Origin: Phaeobacter gallaeciensis DSM 26640
GTDB taxonomy: Bacteria; Pseudomonadota; Alphaproteobacteria; Rhodobacterales; Rhodobacteraceae
Assembly: GCF_000511385.1 (NCBI RefSeq)
Contig: NC_023138.1
Span: 62,001-126,000 of the forward strand
DNA: 64,000 nucleotides
Reading direction: 5' to 3'
Shown in pieces: positions 31,661 through 40,325 of this stretch; the first letter of the stretch is position 1, and each line of letters begins with the position of its first letter. The translations under genes and the position numbers were made by a program. The notes under the pieces are model-generated. The model was not told where the DNA came from, searched no databases, and saw nothing but the letters and a program-made list of their open reading frames with translations.

Positions 31661-32986
31661 TTATTGCGAAAGTTTGGAAGTCAGAACACCCGCGCACTCG
31701 GTTGCTGCCGCACTGTCTTTGCCCGGACCGGCGTTTGTCGGGGTCAGAAATTCAGCGCTGATGTGGCTGCCGATCTGATAGCCGAGCATGTCGCCGACCG
31801 TGTTTGACCGGCGGTAGTGGACGCCGCCGATCACACGCGATTCCGCCTCCTCTTCAGCGAATTGCGCGAAGGTCTGATAGCTGCGGCTATAGCCGCCTTT
31901 TCCCTCAAAGCTGAAGGTGAACTCATCTGCACCAAAGACAGTTTCCATGACCTGCTGAGCGGCGCTGCCACTGGTGCAGTGCTGGCAGGGGTATTCCGGA
32001 TGCATGGGGGCAGCCACCAAGGGGGTCCAGCCGTCCATTGCGTCCAGTGTCGGGTGGTCATACCCGTTGCCCAGAGCGGCAATCGCAGTTTCTGGCCGCC
32101 AGAACTGGTAGGTGTATTTGGCGTTGAACCCGGCGACCAGTGCGTCGGTCAGAGCGATATTCAACAGTGCGAGTGTCCTGGCTTCTTCAACCAGTGGAAG
32201 TGCACAGGCCCGGCTGCTGTCGCGTGCGATCTGGTTCCACGCTCCGGACCCGGACCCGGCATGAAGTTTTGCGATGGCGATCAGTTCAGGATTGCTCTGC
32301 GATACAGCGCCGCCGAGATTGGCGACCTCCGCCAGATCACGCTGAAACTGAAAACTGTCGAGCTGTGGTGGCGGTGGAACGTCGAACTGCTTGGCCGAGG
32401 TCAGAGCAAAAGGTTGCATGTTGCGGATTTTAGGGGCAACCATCGGCCGCTCAGAGGTGGGCTGGTAGACGCCGTTTTCTGCCTGACCAGGGGTGAAATC
32501 GCTTGCAAAATCAGCGCCATCCGCCGCCCGCTTTTCGAGCACCGCCTCTGCGGCAAGGGCGCCGAGCTGGACACCTGCCTCCCGGGCCTCATCATCTGTG
32601 ATTTCGCTTAGGATTGCCTCGGCAGCTGTAGTCAGCTCCGCCTCCCGCTCAGGCATAAGGGCCTGCATGACAACCACGGCCGCCTGCGTTACCGCAGCAC
32701 GCCGATCGGCATCTGGTTGCTGGGGACCATCGTATGCATAGGCATGATAGTTGCCCTCAACGGCATTTGCTGCGTCAAACATCGCGGCATGCAGCAATGC
32801 TAGCGTGCGCTGGCGTTGCGCGCCGGGCCATTTTTCCTCAACAACAAATCGCATTGCGGTTTCCTGCCAATCAGCTGCTAATTCGGCCTGAGCTGATCCG
32901 CTGGCGGTGAAAAAGAGCGCGGTGGCCAGCCCGGTGAGACAGGTGTGCGAGAGCAGCTGGCGGCGCCATGGGGTCAGGGTTAACAT
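31661..32986 (-). CDS. Vanadium-dependent haloperoxidase-like / PAP2 family protein
   Basis: This 441-residue exported protein (signal peptide to about residue 35, ending SGSAQA) is of the vanadium haloperoxidase/PAP2 superfamily. Oxyanion-binding residues fall in QFWRPETAI (295-302), PEYPCQHCTSG (330-340, His336) and RVIGGVHYRRSN (384-394, with His390). The usual SGH of the second motif reads CQH, and HxxxD-type spacing differs, so activity may be halogenation, phosphatase or neither. It heads a three-gene unit with two membrane/exported proteins inside the TDA locus. A role in TDA modification or protection is speculative. Confidence 0.78.
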   Translation of the reverse strand: MLTLTPWRRQLLSHTCLTGLATALFFTASGSAQAELAADWQETAMRFVVEEKWPGAQRQRTLALLHAAMFDAANAVEGNYHAYAYDGPQQPDADRRAAVTQAAVVVMQALMPEREAELTTAAEAILSEITDDEAREAGVQLGALAAEAVLEKRAADGADFASDFTPGQAENGVYQPTSERPMVAPKIRNMQPFALTSAKQFDVPPPPQLDSFQFQRDLAEVANLGGAVSQSNPELIAIAKLHAGSGSGAWNQIARDSSRACALPLVEEARTLALLNIALTDALVAGFNAKYTYQFWRPETAIAALGNGYDHPTLDAMDGWTPLVAAPMHPEYPCQHCTSGSAAQQVMETVFGADEFTFSFEGKGGYSRSYQTFAQFAEEEAESRVIGGVHYRRSNTVGDMLGYQIGSHISAEFLTPTNAGPGKDSAAATECAGVLTSKLSQ

Positions 32987-33059
32987 CGGAGTACCTCGTC
33001 CGTGAAAAGTGCAGCTACAGGTAGAAACGCTTTGACCGTTCGCACAAATCGAAAGTCCC

Positions 33060-33095
33060 GAAGGCGCCCCTCAGTATTTCTTCTGGGGCGCCTTC
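33060..33095 (-). terminator. Hairpin after the SLC13-type permease gene
   Basis: GAAGGCGCCCC and GGGGCGCCTTC form a perfect 11-bp stem around a 14-base loop, 22 bases past the permease stop. No T-run is seen on the minus strand. Confidence 0.6.
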
Positions 33096-33116
33096 ACCGT
33101 GGCAAGATCAACGGAA

Positions 33117-34574
33117 TTAGAGCATTCCAAGGATATGCCACCACAGCAGATCCAGCGGCGCCAACAGCAGAAGGCTGATGAGGAAGAGGCTGAGACATAG
33201 CCGGATTACCGCCCCCGCCGGCAGGTTTCCGGCCTGAATGGCTGCGATCAGTGGAGGCGCCTGGAACGGAAGGAAGACATTGGAAAAGGCTACAACCTGC
33301 GTCATCAGGACTGTTTCGAGCGGCAGACCAGTAGCGTCGGATAATTCGCCCGCAAGTGGGGTCATCACAGCGGGTACACCGGGTAGGTTTGTTATCATCG
33401 CCACCAGCGTTGACAGGCCAATCAGGATTGATGTGTTCCACACCGGCCAATCCCTAGCGAAGGCGACGGTTCCGGTAATGGCCCCGACTACAGCTTCGCC
33501 AAGTCCTGCGGAGGATATGACGGCGCCGAGGCCCATGATGCCTGCGACAAACAACAAGGCTCCGTAGCTGAGATCAGTGTTGATGCAGCCTTTGCGCGTG
33601 AGATCTGCTCCTGGCAGCAAGCAGATTAATGCAGCTGCCATACCCACCCATGCGGGGGACACCATATGGATCTGGTCGGTTAGCCACAGCACCAGGCACA
33701 ACGCCAACACGATGCTCAACACCCATTCCTGACGGCTAAACGGCGGGGCAGCGGGGGCGACCTTGACACTATGCGGTGGGATGCGGTCTGGAAACATCAC
33801 CATGGCCAACCCGACTAGGACTGCGGATTTCACAACGCCAAGCACTGGAAAATGCAGCAGAAGATAGTCAAAGTAGGAGATATTGATCCCGTAGATGGTT
33901 TCCGACATCCCAACGAGGATCATATTCGGGGCATTCGCCGGCAGAATGGTGAAGGCCGGGGCAAAGGTGCCAAAGGTGGCAACTGCCAGCATCCCTGTCC
34001 GACCGTTTGAGGTAGCGCCGAAACCGACACGCTCCGCCAGTGCAGAGATCACCGGAAGCAGGATCATGATCCGCCCGATGGACGATGGCATCACAAAGGC
34101 CAAAGCCACCGAAAAGACGACGATGCCGGTCAGCAGGCCACCGTAGCTGCGTAGCGGCAGCAACGCGAGAATACCGGCAGCCCGTTTGTCGAGAGTGGTG
34201 TGCTTGATTGCGGCCCCGAGGACCAAGCCACTGAACAAAAGCCAAAACGTCGATGAGTGAAACCCAGAGAAGATGGTTTCAGGCGCTGCGACGCCGAATA
34301 TCACGGCGACCAGAAAAAAGGCCAAAGCAGTCCAATACTCGGGCACAAGACCGGTAGCCCAAAGACCAATCGCACCAATCGAAAGCGCGGCAACAATCAC
34401 CAGATCAGGGGACAGGTACATTGAGGTCGCGAGAGCCGACAGTCCGGCGCAGATTAGGATCAGAACCACTGTCCAAAGGGGGCGACCGTTTCGAAGCAGT
34501 TGTGACAGGGGTCGACCAGCGCCGGTCAATTGGTGTGAAGGGGGTGGCGGGGCTGAGTTACTTTGATCGGTCAT
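33117..34574 (-). CDS. SLC13/DASS-type anion permease
   Basis: This 485-residue protein has a hydrophilic Pro-rich N-terminus and about twelve membrane segments. FSGFHSSTFWLLFSGLVLG and the second-half PAVMTPLAGELSDATG, FLPFQAPPLIA are typical of the SLC13/CitMHS permeases, which import sulfate, dicarboxylates or organic anions with Na+. Substrate is not evident; within a cluster that needs sulfur, a sulfur-containing or carboxylate anion is an attractive guess. Its upstream region is shared divergently with trmO and contains several palindromes. Confidence 0.8.
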   Translation of the reverse strand: MTDQSNSAPPPPSHQLTGAGRPLSQLLRNGRPLWTVVLILICAGLSALATSMYLSPDLVIVAALSIGAIGLWATGLVPEYWTALAFFLVAVIFGVAAPETIFSGFHSSTFWLLFSGLVLGAAIKHTTLDKRAAGILALLPLRSYGGLLTGIVVFSVALAFVMPSSIGRIMILLPVISALAERVGFGATSNGRTGMLAVATFGTFAPAFTILPANAPNMILVGMSETIYGINISYFDYLLLHFPVLGVVKSAVLVGLAMVMFPDRIPPHSVKVAPAAPPFSRQEWVLSIVLALCLVLWLTDQIHMVSPAWVGMAAALICLLPGADLTRKGCINTDLSYGALLFVAGIMGLGAVISSAGLGEAVVGAITGTVAFARDWPVWNTSILIGLSTLVAMITNLPGVPAVMTPLAGELSDATGLPLETVLMTQVVAFSNVFLPFQAPPLIAAIQAGNLPAGAVIRLCLSLFLISLLLLAPLDLLWWHILGML

Positions 34575-34716
34575 GTGTCTGAAGGTCCTCTGATCATGGG
34601 TCAGGTCCCGATATGCCGCCCGTTAGGGGGCTGAAGCCAATCGATTTATCAGAGACGGGGTCTCATAAATTCCAAACCCTCTGCTGGCCCCAGGGTTTCA
34701 ACTTTACAGGCCCCAG

Positions 34717-34735
34717 ACCTCAGAATTTCTGAGGT
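34717..34735. promoter_or_regulatory. TCAGA-type palindrome 3 between permease and trmO
   Basis: ACCTCAGAA-T-TTCTGAGGT is a perfect 9-1-9 inverted repeat. Its 17-bp core matches 15 of 17 positions of the site at 27080 and also contains T-N11-A. Confidence 0.6.
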
Positions 34736-34814
34736 GTAGGCTCCATATTTCCGATTTTACGATGGCTGGCCTGCGCAATATCAGGAGGCAACCGTTCGAC
34801 GGTGGCCCGCCCAA

Positions 34815-34830
34815 ACCTGTTTTGACAGGT
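34815..34830. promoter_or_regulatory. Palindrome upstream of trmO
   Basis: ACCTGT-TTTG-ACAGGT is a perfect 6-4-6 inverted repeat about 40 bases before the trmO ATG. It is in operator position for the trmO-ABC importer unit. The regulator is unknown. Confidence 0.5.
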
Positions 34831-34871
34831 AAGCCAGCCCTTTCCCTCCCACATACCGTTTGCGAGATACC

Positions 34872-35330
34872 ATGACTGATACGATGCAACTTCTGACAGT
34901 GCCCTCCGAGGCGTTTGAGATCAGGCCAATTGGTGTAATCCGCACCGGGTTTGAAGAGGTCAGAGATTGCCCGATGTCTGGACGTCGCAATCCAACCACC
35001 AGCCGGATTGAGTTGGGCCCTGAATACCACGATGCGCTACAGAATATCGAATTGGCCTCCCATCTTTGGGTGCTCTATTGGCTGCATAAATCCGACCGCA
35101 CTGCGCGAGTACGGCAGGCGCGGGAAGGTCAGATTGCACGCGGGGTTTTCGCCAGCCGGGCGCCAAACCGTCCCAACCCCATTGGTCTGAGTGCGGTTCA
35201 GTTGCTGGACCACTCCGATGGGGTCCTGACGATCAGCGGGCTGGATTGCATTGACGGCACCCCGGTTGTGGACCTGAAACCCGTCGTCCCACAGGAAGAT
35301 GCCCGCCTGGATGCCACCATCGGTTGGTAG
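34872..35330 (+). CDS. TrmO/TsaA-type tRNA (m6t6A37) methyltransferase
   Basis: This 152-residue SAM-dependent enzyme is of the TrmO (YaeB/TsaA) family, which methylates t6A37 in tRNA-Thr(GGU). Hallmarks are IRPIGVIRTGFE at the start and GVFASRAPNRPNPIGLS in the middle, with DGTPVVDLKP later. It is shorter than E. coli TrmO (about 235 residues) and lacks the C-terminal domain. Stand-alone short TrmO-domain proteins also occur with metal or metallophore transport genes; here it lies 42 bases upstream of an ABC importer on the same strand. A role other than tRNA methylation is therefore possible. Confidence 0.85.
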   Translation: MTDTMQLLTVPSEAFEIRPIGVIRTGFEEVRDCPMSGRRNPTTSRIELGPEYHDALQNIELASHLWVLYWLHKSDRTARVRQAREGQIARGVFASRAPNRPNPIGLSAVQLLDHSDGVLTISGLDCIDGTPVVDLKPVVPQEDARLDATIGW

Positions 35331-35372
35331 CCCGGCCAATCACAGTGCTCCAGTCACGAAGAGAGTAGGCTC

Positions 35373-36974
35373 ATGTCGTTCGTTTACCGGTTTATTCAAC
35401 CTCGTTTCCTTGCCCATGCTGCGGCTGTCGGACTGGCGCTTGGCGCTGCGCAGTATTCGGGTTTGGGCGCTGATACGCTTATGGCGGCAGAACCGGATCG
35501 TCAGAGGCAGTTGGTGATCACTGACAGCAAGGGCGACCGTGGCATGCTCGCGCCTTATGTCCATCGCAAAAACGGGATCGCCTATCTTTATACCAGTTAC
35601 ATCTTTGATACGCTTGTCAGCCAGGACGCCGATGGCAATCCGGCACCGGGACTGGCTCGGACTTGGACGCGGTCTCAGGATGGCTTGAGTTACGATTTGG
35701 AACTGCAACCGGATGCGAAATGGCATGACGGAACGCCAGTCACCGCAGATGATGTCGCCTTTACTCTGGGCTATATGGCTGAGCATCCTTATGTTTTCGG
35801 GTCCGTCAAATCGCTCGCCGGGGTTGAGGTCGAGGGCGCCCATGATTTGCGCATCCATACCAAACGCGCAGAATATGGCTTGGTCGAGGGTTTGTTTTCC
35901 GCAATTCCTATCCTGCCCCGGCATATCTACGAGGGTGTGGAAGATCCTTTTCGATTTGCCACGCCTGACGCCGCAATTGGCAGCGGTCCCTATCGATTGG
36001 CCGCCTACGACAAGGCGCAGGGACGCTATCGGTTGGAGGCAACCGAAGATCACCCTCTTGGGCAGCCACGGTTCGCGCAGATCTGGATTGTTAAGATGGG
36101 GCCCGATGCCGCCCTTCAGGCGATGAGCGCAGGTGAGGTGGATGTGATTTCATACCTGCCCCCGGATCGCCTTCCTGAGGCTTTGAGCGCTGGCTTTGCT
36201 GTTGAAACCTCGCCAAGCGACCATGTATTGCGGCTGGGGTTCAATCATCGTGGGCAGTTTCAGACGAAGGAATTGCGCCAAGCCATTGCCTATGCCGTTG
36301 ATCGTTCTGCGCTCTTGGCGATTGCATTTCCCGGGGTCGCTGAGCTTGCTGAGACCGGTTATTTTCAGCCTGGGTCCAAATGGCAAAGTGAGGACGTAAC
36401 AGAGGGTTATGCCTATGATCCTGCTCGGGCGCGCGACCTGCTCTTGGCTGCAGGGTGGACGCAGAGCAGCGCCGGCCGTTGGCAAACGCAGGACGGGGAG
36501 ATCCGCCTGCGGCTCCTTACGGATGGCCGTGAGGTGAAGCCCGCCAGAGTGATCGCTGAACAGTTGGAAGCGTTCGGATTCGCGGTTGATCTTCGGGTCA
36601 TGGAGGTCGCCTCTCTGCGCAGTATGGTGGCTGACGGAGACTATGATCTGACGTTGTACTCTTCCAGCACGTTGGGCGATCCGGGCAATATCCGCCGCCG
36701 AGTCTTCGGACGCGGCTGGAACAGCGACCGTTTCCCTGCGGACCCTAAGATGGCGGGCCTGATCAAGGCGCAGGCTGTTGCTCAGAGCCAGGACGAACGC
36801 CAAGAGATCCTGGCCAAATTTCAGCAGCTTTATGCAGAGAACCTTCCGTCTTACATGTTGGTCAACCCGCTGATGGCAACTGTATTTAATGACAAACTGT
36901 CAGCCCCATTTATGCCGGGCGGCGTGGCCATTGGCATTCCGTCAGCGCTTCACAAATCCATATTCCTGGAGTGA
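35373..36974 (+). CDS. ABC importer substrate-binding protein (peptide/nickel, SBP_bac_5)
   Basis: This 533-residue exported solute-binding protein is of the oligopeptide/nickel class. After an N-terminal signal (about 40 residues with AHAAAVGLALGAAQ), the domain shows YIFDTLVSQDADGNPAPGLA, WHDGTPVTADDVAFTLGYM and the later FNHRGQFQTKELRQAIAYAVDR, the classic SBP_bac_5 blocks. It captures a peptide, metal chelate or similar ligand for the two permeases and the double ATPase that follow directly. The missing lipobox fits a periplasmic protein. In this cluster a metallophore-type ligand is a possibility. Confidence 0.87.
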   Translation: MSFVYRFIQPRFLAHAAAVGLALGAAQYSGLGADTLMAAEPDRQRQLVITDSKGDRGMLAPYVHRKNGIAYLYTSYIFDTLVSQDADGNPAPGLARTWTRSQDGLSYDLELQPDAKWHDGTPVTADDVAFTLGYMAEHPYVFGSVKSLAGVEVEGAHDLRIHTKRAEYGLVEGLFSAIPILPRHIYEGVEDPFRFATPDAAIGSGPYRLAAYDKAQGRYRLEATEDHPLGQPRFAQIWIVKMGPDAALQAMSAGEVDVISYLPPDRLPEALSAGFAVETSPSDHVLRLGFNHRGQFQTKELRQAIAYAVDRSALLAIAFPGVAELAETGYFQPGSKWQSEDVTEGYAYDPARARDLLLAAGWTQSSAGRWQTQDGEIRLRLLTDGREVKPARVIAEQLEAFGFAVDLRVMEVASLRSMVADGDYDLTLYSSSTLGDPGNIRRRVFGRGWNSDRFPADPKMAGLIKAQAVAQSQDERQEILAKFQQLYAENLPSYMLVNPLMATVFNDKLSAPFMPGGVAIGIPSALHKSIFLE

Positions 36975-36978
36975 TCTG

Positions 36979-38022
36979 GTGGACAATGCCTCCCCCTCGC
37001 TGCTGGACCACCCGGTGCCGACGGAGATCACAGGAGCAGGATCGCTAGCTGTTGAAAGGTTTTCGCGCCTCCTCGGCGGGTTCGTTCTGCGGCTATTGAT
37101 CTTCTGCTTTGTCATTGTGCTATGCGCGGTGCTTTCGCGGATGATGCCGGGCGACACGCTGGAGGTCATGCTGTCGACGGATTTCGCGCGGGGTCTTGGA
37201 ACCGGTGAGGTGCAGCAATTGCAGGAAACGATGGGACTGGGCGGCGGGATTGCCTCTCAGGTCTGGGAGTACTGGGGCAAGCTGTTCTCTGGTGATCTGG
37301 GTTATTCAATTCCCCATGCGGCCCCGGTTCTGCAGCTGTTATTGACCGCTTTGCCCTGGACAGGACTGTTAATTTTAGGCGCGATGCCGGTCTTTCTCAT
37401 TGGTGGCGCTTTGGCTGGGATTGAGGCCGGGCAGCAGCCCGGTGGAACTGTGGATCGTTGGGTCACGCCTGTTGTGACCATTCTGGCAAGCCTGCCGCCA
37501 TTCACCGGGGCGGTCTTGCTGCTTCTTGTGTTTGGCATTCTGTGGCCCATTCTGCCGACTGGTGGGGCGGAGCCACTTTTCCCCTCGACGGAGTACTTTG
37601 GGCGGGCAATGGGCGTTCTGCGTCACGCGATCCTTCCGATGCTCGCGTTGGCGCTGCATGAGTTGGCGCGGTTTTATTTTCTAGCGCGGGCTGAAACACT
37701 CAATTTAACCCAACGTGATTTCATCGTGAATGCGCGGGCACGCGGGATCTCGCCTTGGCGTCTTCGATGGGCTTATATCGGACGCAGCCTGATACCCGCT
37801 TGCCTGTCACGGCTAAGCGACACATTGACCGGGTTGGTGAGCGCCGTGTTTTTTGTGGAGATCGTTTTTTCCTATCCGGGCACTGGGTATCTGATCTACA
37901 GCGCCATCCTGGATCGGGACTATGACCTGTTGCAGGGGGCAGTCGTATTTATGGCCGGCGTTGTCCTGCTCATGAACTGGTTGATTGATGGCCTGTCTGC
38001 GCATCTTGCGAGGCGTGGTTAG
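36979..38022 (+). CDS. ABC importer permease (DppB/NikB type)
   Basis: This 347-residue inner-membrane subunit has a first helix near residue 35 (GGFVLRLLIFCFVIVLCAVLS in part) and the EAA-type loop NARARGISPWRLRWAYIGRSLIPA. The C-terminus is EIVFSYPGTGYLIYSAILDRDYDLLQGA, as in DppB/NikB. The start GTG at 36979, 4 bases after the binding-protein stop, with CTGGAG upstream, is chosen. The N-terminal 30 residues are unusually hydrophilic for the family. Confidence 0.87.
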   Translation: MDNASPSLLDHPVPTEITGAGSLAVERFSRLLGGFVLRLLIFCFVIVLCAVLSRMMPGDTLEVMLSTDFARGLGTGEVQQLQETMGLGGGIASQVWEYWGKLFSGDLGYSIPHAAPVLQLLLTALPWTGLLILGAMPVFLIGGALAGIEAGQQPGGTVDRWVTPVVTILASLPPFTGAVLLLLVFGILWPILPTGGAEPLFPSTEYFGRAMGVLRHAILPMLALALHELARFYFLARAETLNLTQRDFIVNARARGISPWRLRWAYIGRSLIPACLSRLSDTLTGLVSAVFFVEIVFSYPGTGYLIYSAILDRDYDLLQGAVVFMAGVVLLMNWLIDGLSAHLARRG

Positions 38023-38832
38023 ATGCTGCTGACATCGCGACGGAGGCCGCTTCTCGCGGCAGTCATCCTGCTGTGCCTTGGCATCTGGCTAGCTGGGGCA
38101 GGTGGGTTGCTCGAATATCGTATCAGCAAAGAGGTGCTGGCGCCGCCAGGGCTGGGGCATTGGCTGGGCACAAATGAGATCGGGCAGGACGTGTTGACGG
38201 GGCTGATCCTTGCCACGCCGACCACGCTAACGCTGGCCTTAGCAACAGCGCTGGTGACGGTGAGCCTTGCCGTGGGTGCTGCAAGCCTTGTGGTGTTCGG
38301 CGGCTCGTTTTTATCGGCGCTTGTATTGCGGTGTGTGGATATATTGCAGGTGGTTCCGACCATGCTGCTTCTCCTGCTTATTGCGGCATTGGTGAGCCCT
38401 GGCTTCATGGCCTTGTTTCTTCTGTTGGTACTAACAGGTTGGAGCGACGACGTGCGGGTGGCCGCGGCGGTTCTGCGGCGAGAAGCTCTGCGCGAAAATG
38501 TTCAATATGCCCGCGTGATGGGGGCAGGGTGGGTCTATTGCTGGCGCTGGCATCTTTTTGCAGCGCTGCGCCCACTTTTGGGTGCCCTAATGGTGCAAAA
38601 CATCAGACAGGCCGCGTTGAAGTCCGCGGGTCTGGCGTTTTTGGGCCTGACGGACCCGCGGCTATTAACCTGGGGGAGCATGATGCAATCTGCAATGGAT
38701 CAGCTCTATACCGATGCTTGGATCTGGCTCCTGTTGCCGCCGGCGGCGCTTTTGTCGCTGCTGTTACATGCGACACTGACACAGGGTGACCGGCGCTTGC
38801 GCTCTGCCGCGGTTTTAGGACCTGCATTTTGA
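38023..38832 (+). CDS. ABC importer permease (DppC/NikC type)
   Basis: This 269-residue second permease is shorter than typical DppC. It has GHWLGTNEIGQDVLTGLI (the conserved FGTDxxGRDVxSR-like stretch) and the coupling loop YARVMGAGWVYCWRWHLF, then AALKSAGLAFLGLTDP. The ATG follows the previous stop directly. It pairs with the upstream permease to form the channel. Confidence 0.87.
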   Translation: MLLTSRRRPLLAAVILLCLGIWLAGAGGLLEYRISKEVLAPPGLGHWLGTNEIGQDVLTGLILATPTTLTLALATALVTVSLAVGAASLVVFGGSFLSALVLRCVDILQVVPTMLLLLLIAALVSPGFMALFLLLVLTGWSDDVRVAAAVLRREALRENVQYARVMGAGWVYCWRWHLFAALRPLLGALMVQNIRQAALKSAGLAFLGLTDPRLLTWGSMMQSAMDQLYTDAWIWLLLPPAALLSLLLHATLTQGDRRLRSAAVLGPAF

Positions 38833-40325
38833 TCCGGGTCGATAAACTCTGTCTCTGGCATGGGCCCCGCGTGATCTTCCGGAATGTCTCCTTTGAGGTA
38901 CCCAAAGGGCAGACATTGGCACTGCTCGGGGCCTCCGGCAGCGGTAAAACCTCGCTGGCGCGGCTGTTGCTCGGTGTGCTGCCAGGCCGTCATGTGGATA
39001 TGGTTGATCAAAACGGGGACGGGTTCAGCTGGTCAGGGAGGGCTGAGGTGCTGGGGGTTGATATGCTACGTGCGCCGCGTGCAGATCAGCGCAAACTGCG
39101 GCGAACGGGTTTAAGCCTGATCGTGCAGGCCCTGTCGGACGCGTTAAACCCGCATCAGACCGTTCTGCAACATGTGGTGGAGCTGCTGCCAAACAGCCGC
39201 CGACGGACCTCCCTGGCTTTGTTATTGTGCAAGCGGTTCAACATTCCAGAGCGCATCCTGCACAGATATCCCGCGACCCTTAGCGGTGGCGAAATCCAGC
39301 GGGTTCTGACAGCGTTGGCATTGGCACGTGATCCGCAGGTCCTGATCCTTGACGAACCTACTGCTGCGCTGGATCACAGCAATCGAACACTGGCAGTTGC
39401 AGCTCTTAGCGCGGGGCAGGCGCAGCGCAGCCAATTGCTGATCACTCATGATCTTGATCTGGCGGGCCAGATGGCAGATCGCATGGTGATCCTGCATGAT
39501 AGACAGCTGGTGGAGCGCGGCGCTGCAGTCGAGATGCTGATGCAACCCGACAGGCGTGCTATGGTCTGCCGCCCGTGCACGACGGCGCCACGGGGCATCG
39601 CCCCGTTGGTTCCAAGGCCAGAACCGCTACCGACGAGCCCGCCGGGGCTGGTGGTTCAGAATCTATCTTACCGACAGGCCGGAACGCAGGTGTTGCGTGA
39701 CATTTCAATTGCAGTCCGGCCGGGACGGTGTCTGGCGGTCTTTGGCCAAAGCGGTGGCGGCAAGTCTACGCTGGCCCGCTTGCTCTGCGGATATGAGCCT
39801 TTGCAGAAGGGTCGTATCTTGTGGCGGCCCCGCAATGATGCTCAGCCTCGGATATGCCACCCACAGGAGTTGGCTTTGGTCGCGCAGCATCCTCATCGGG
39901 CAATGGCGCGACATATGAGTGTGGGGGATGTTCTACACGATGCCCAGCGACTGTTTCGTCGCCTAGGCCGCGCGGGTCGCGATATCGATATTGCAGGGCT
40001 GATGGGGAGAGTCGGCCTGCCGCATTCCAGCGCCTTTTTATCACAGCGCGCAGCGGATCTGTCCGGAGGCGAAGCGCAGCGCCTGATCATTGCACGTGCT
40101 TTGCTATCGCGGCCGCTCTGCATGATTGCGGATGAACCGACGGCATCACTGGACAGCGATACCCGAGATACCATTCTCAACCTATTTAGACGTCTTATGG
40201 CACAGGAGCAGTTGGCTTTGATCGTATTTACTCATGACCCGAAGGTTGCAGTCGCCCTAGGTCATGATATCCGTTTTCTATCGAAGGGGCAGCTGCGCCT
40301 TAGTCCTTCCGACGTTGCAGCTTAG
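38829..40325 (+). CDS. ABC importer ATPase, two NBDs fused (DppD-DppF type)
   Basis: This 498-residue protein carries two nucleotide-binding domains in one chain. NBD1 has Walker A GASGSGKTS and signature LSGGEIQR with ILDEPTAALD. NBD2 has GQSGGGKST, LSGGEAQR and IADEPTASLD. Both look intact. A single fused ATPase is common in glutathione or nickel-peptide systems (GsiA-like). Start TTG at 38829 overlaps the permease stop by 4 bases with AGGA upstream. Its stop overlaps the convergent tdaR3-like gene by 4 bases. Confidence 0.88.
   Translation: MIRVDKLCLWHGPRVIFRNVSFEVPKGQTLALLGASGSGKTSLARLLLGVLPGRHVDMVDQNGDGFSWSGRAEVLGVDMLRAPRADQRKLRRTGLSLIVQALSDALNPHQTVLQHVVELLPNSRRRTSLALLLCKRFNIPERILHRYPATLSGGEIQRVLTALALARDPQVLILDEPTAALDHSNRTLAVAALSAGQAQRSQLLITHDLDLAGQMADRMVILHDRQLVERGAAVEMLMQPDRRAMVCRPCTTAPRGIAPLVPRPEPLPTSPPGLVVQNLSYRQAGTQVLRDISIAVRPGRCLAVFGQSGGGKSTLARLLCGYEPLQKGRILWRPRNDAQPRICHPQELALVAQHPHRAMARHMSVGDVLHDAQRLFRRLGRAGRDIDIAGLMGRVGLPHSSAFLSQRAADLSGGEAQRLIIARALLSRPLCMIADEPTASLDSDTRDTILNLFRRLMAQEQLALIVFTHDPKVAVALGHDIRFLSKGQLRLSPSDVAA

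Larger units (their letters stand above)
34575..34871. other. Divergent intergenic region between permease and trmO
   Basis: A 297-base non-coding stretch with three inverted repeats: an interrupted hairpin (TTTAT, GAGAC, GGG, GTCTC, ATAAA) at 34645-34669, the TCAGA-type palindrome at 34717-34735 and ACCTGT-TTTG-ACAGGT at 34815-34830. I recognise no riboswitch. Confidence 0.55.

Noticed and set aside
31817-32611. Open frame opposite the haloperoxidase-like gene
   Set aside because: Antisense shadow; composition has no family resemblance.
34575-34871. Possible riboswitch before trmO
   Set aside because: Several hairpins are present but none matches a riboswitch core I can recognise; described as inverted repeats only.
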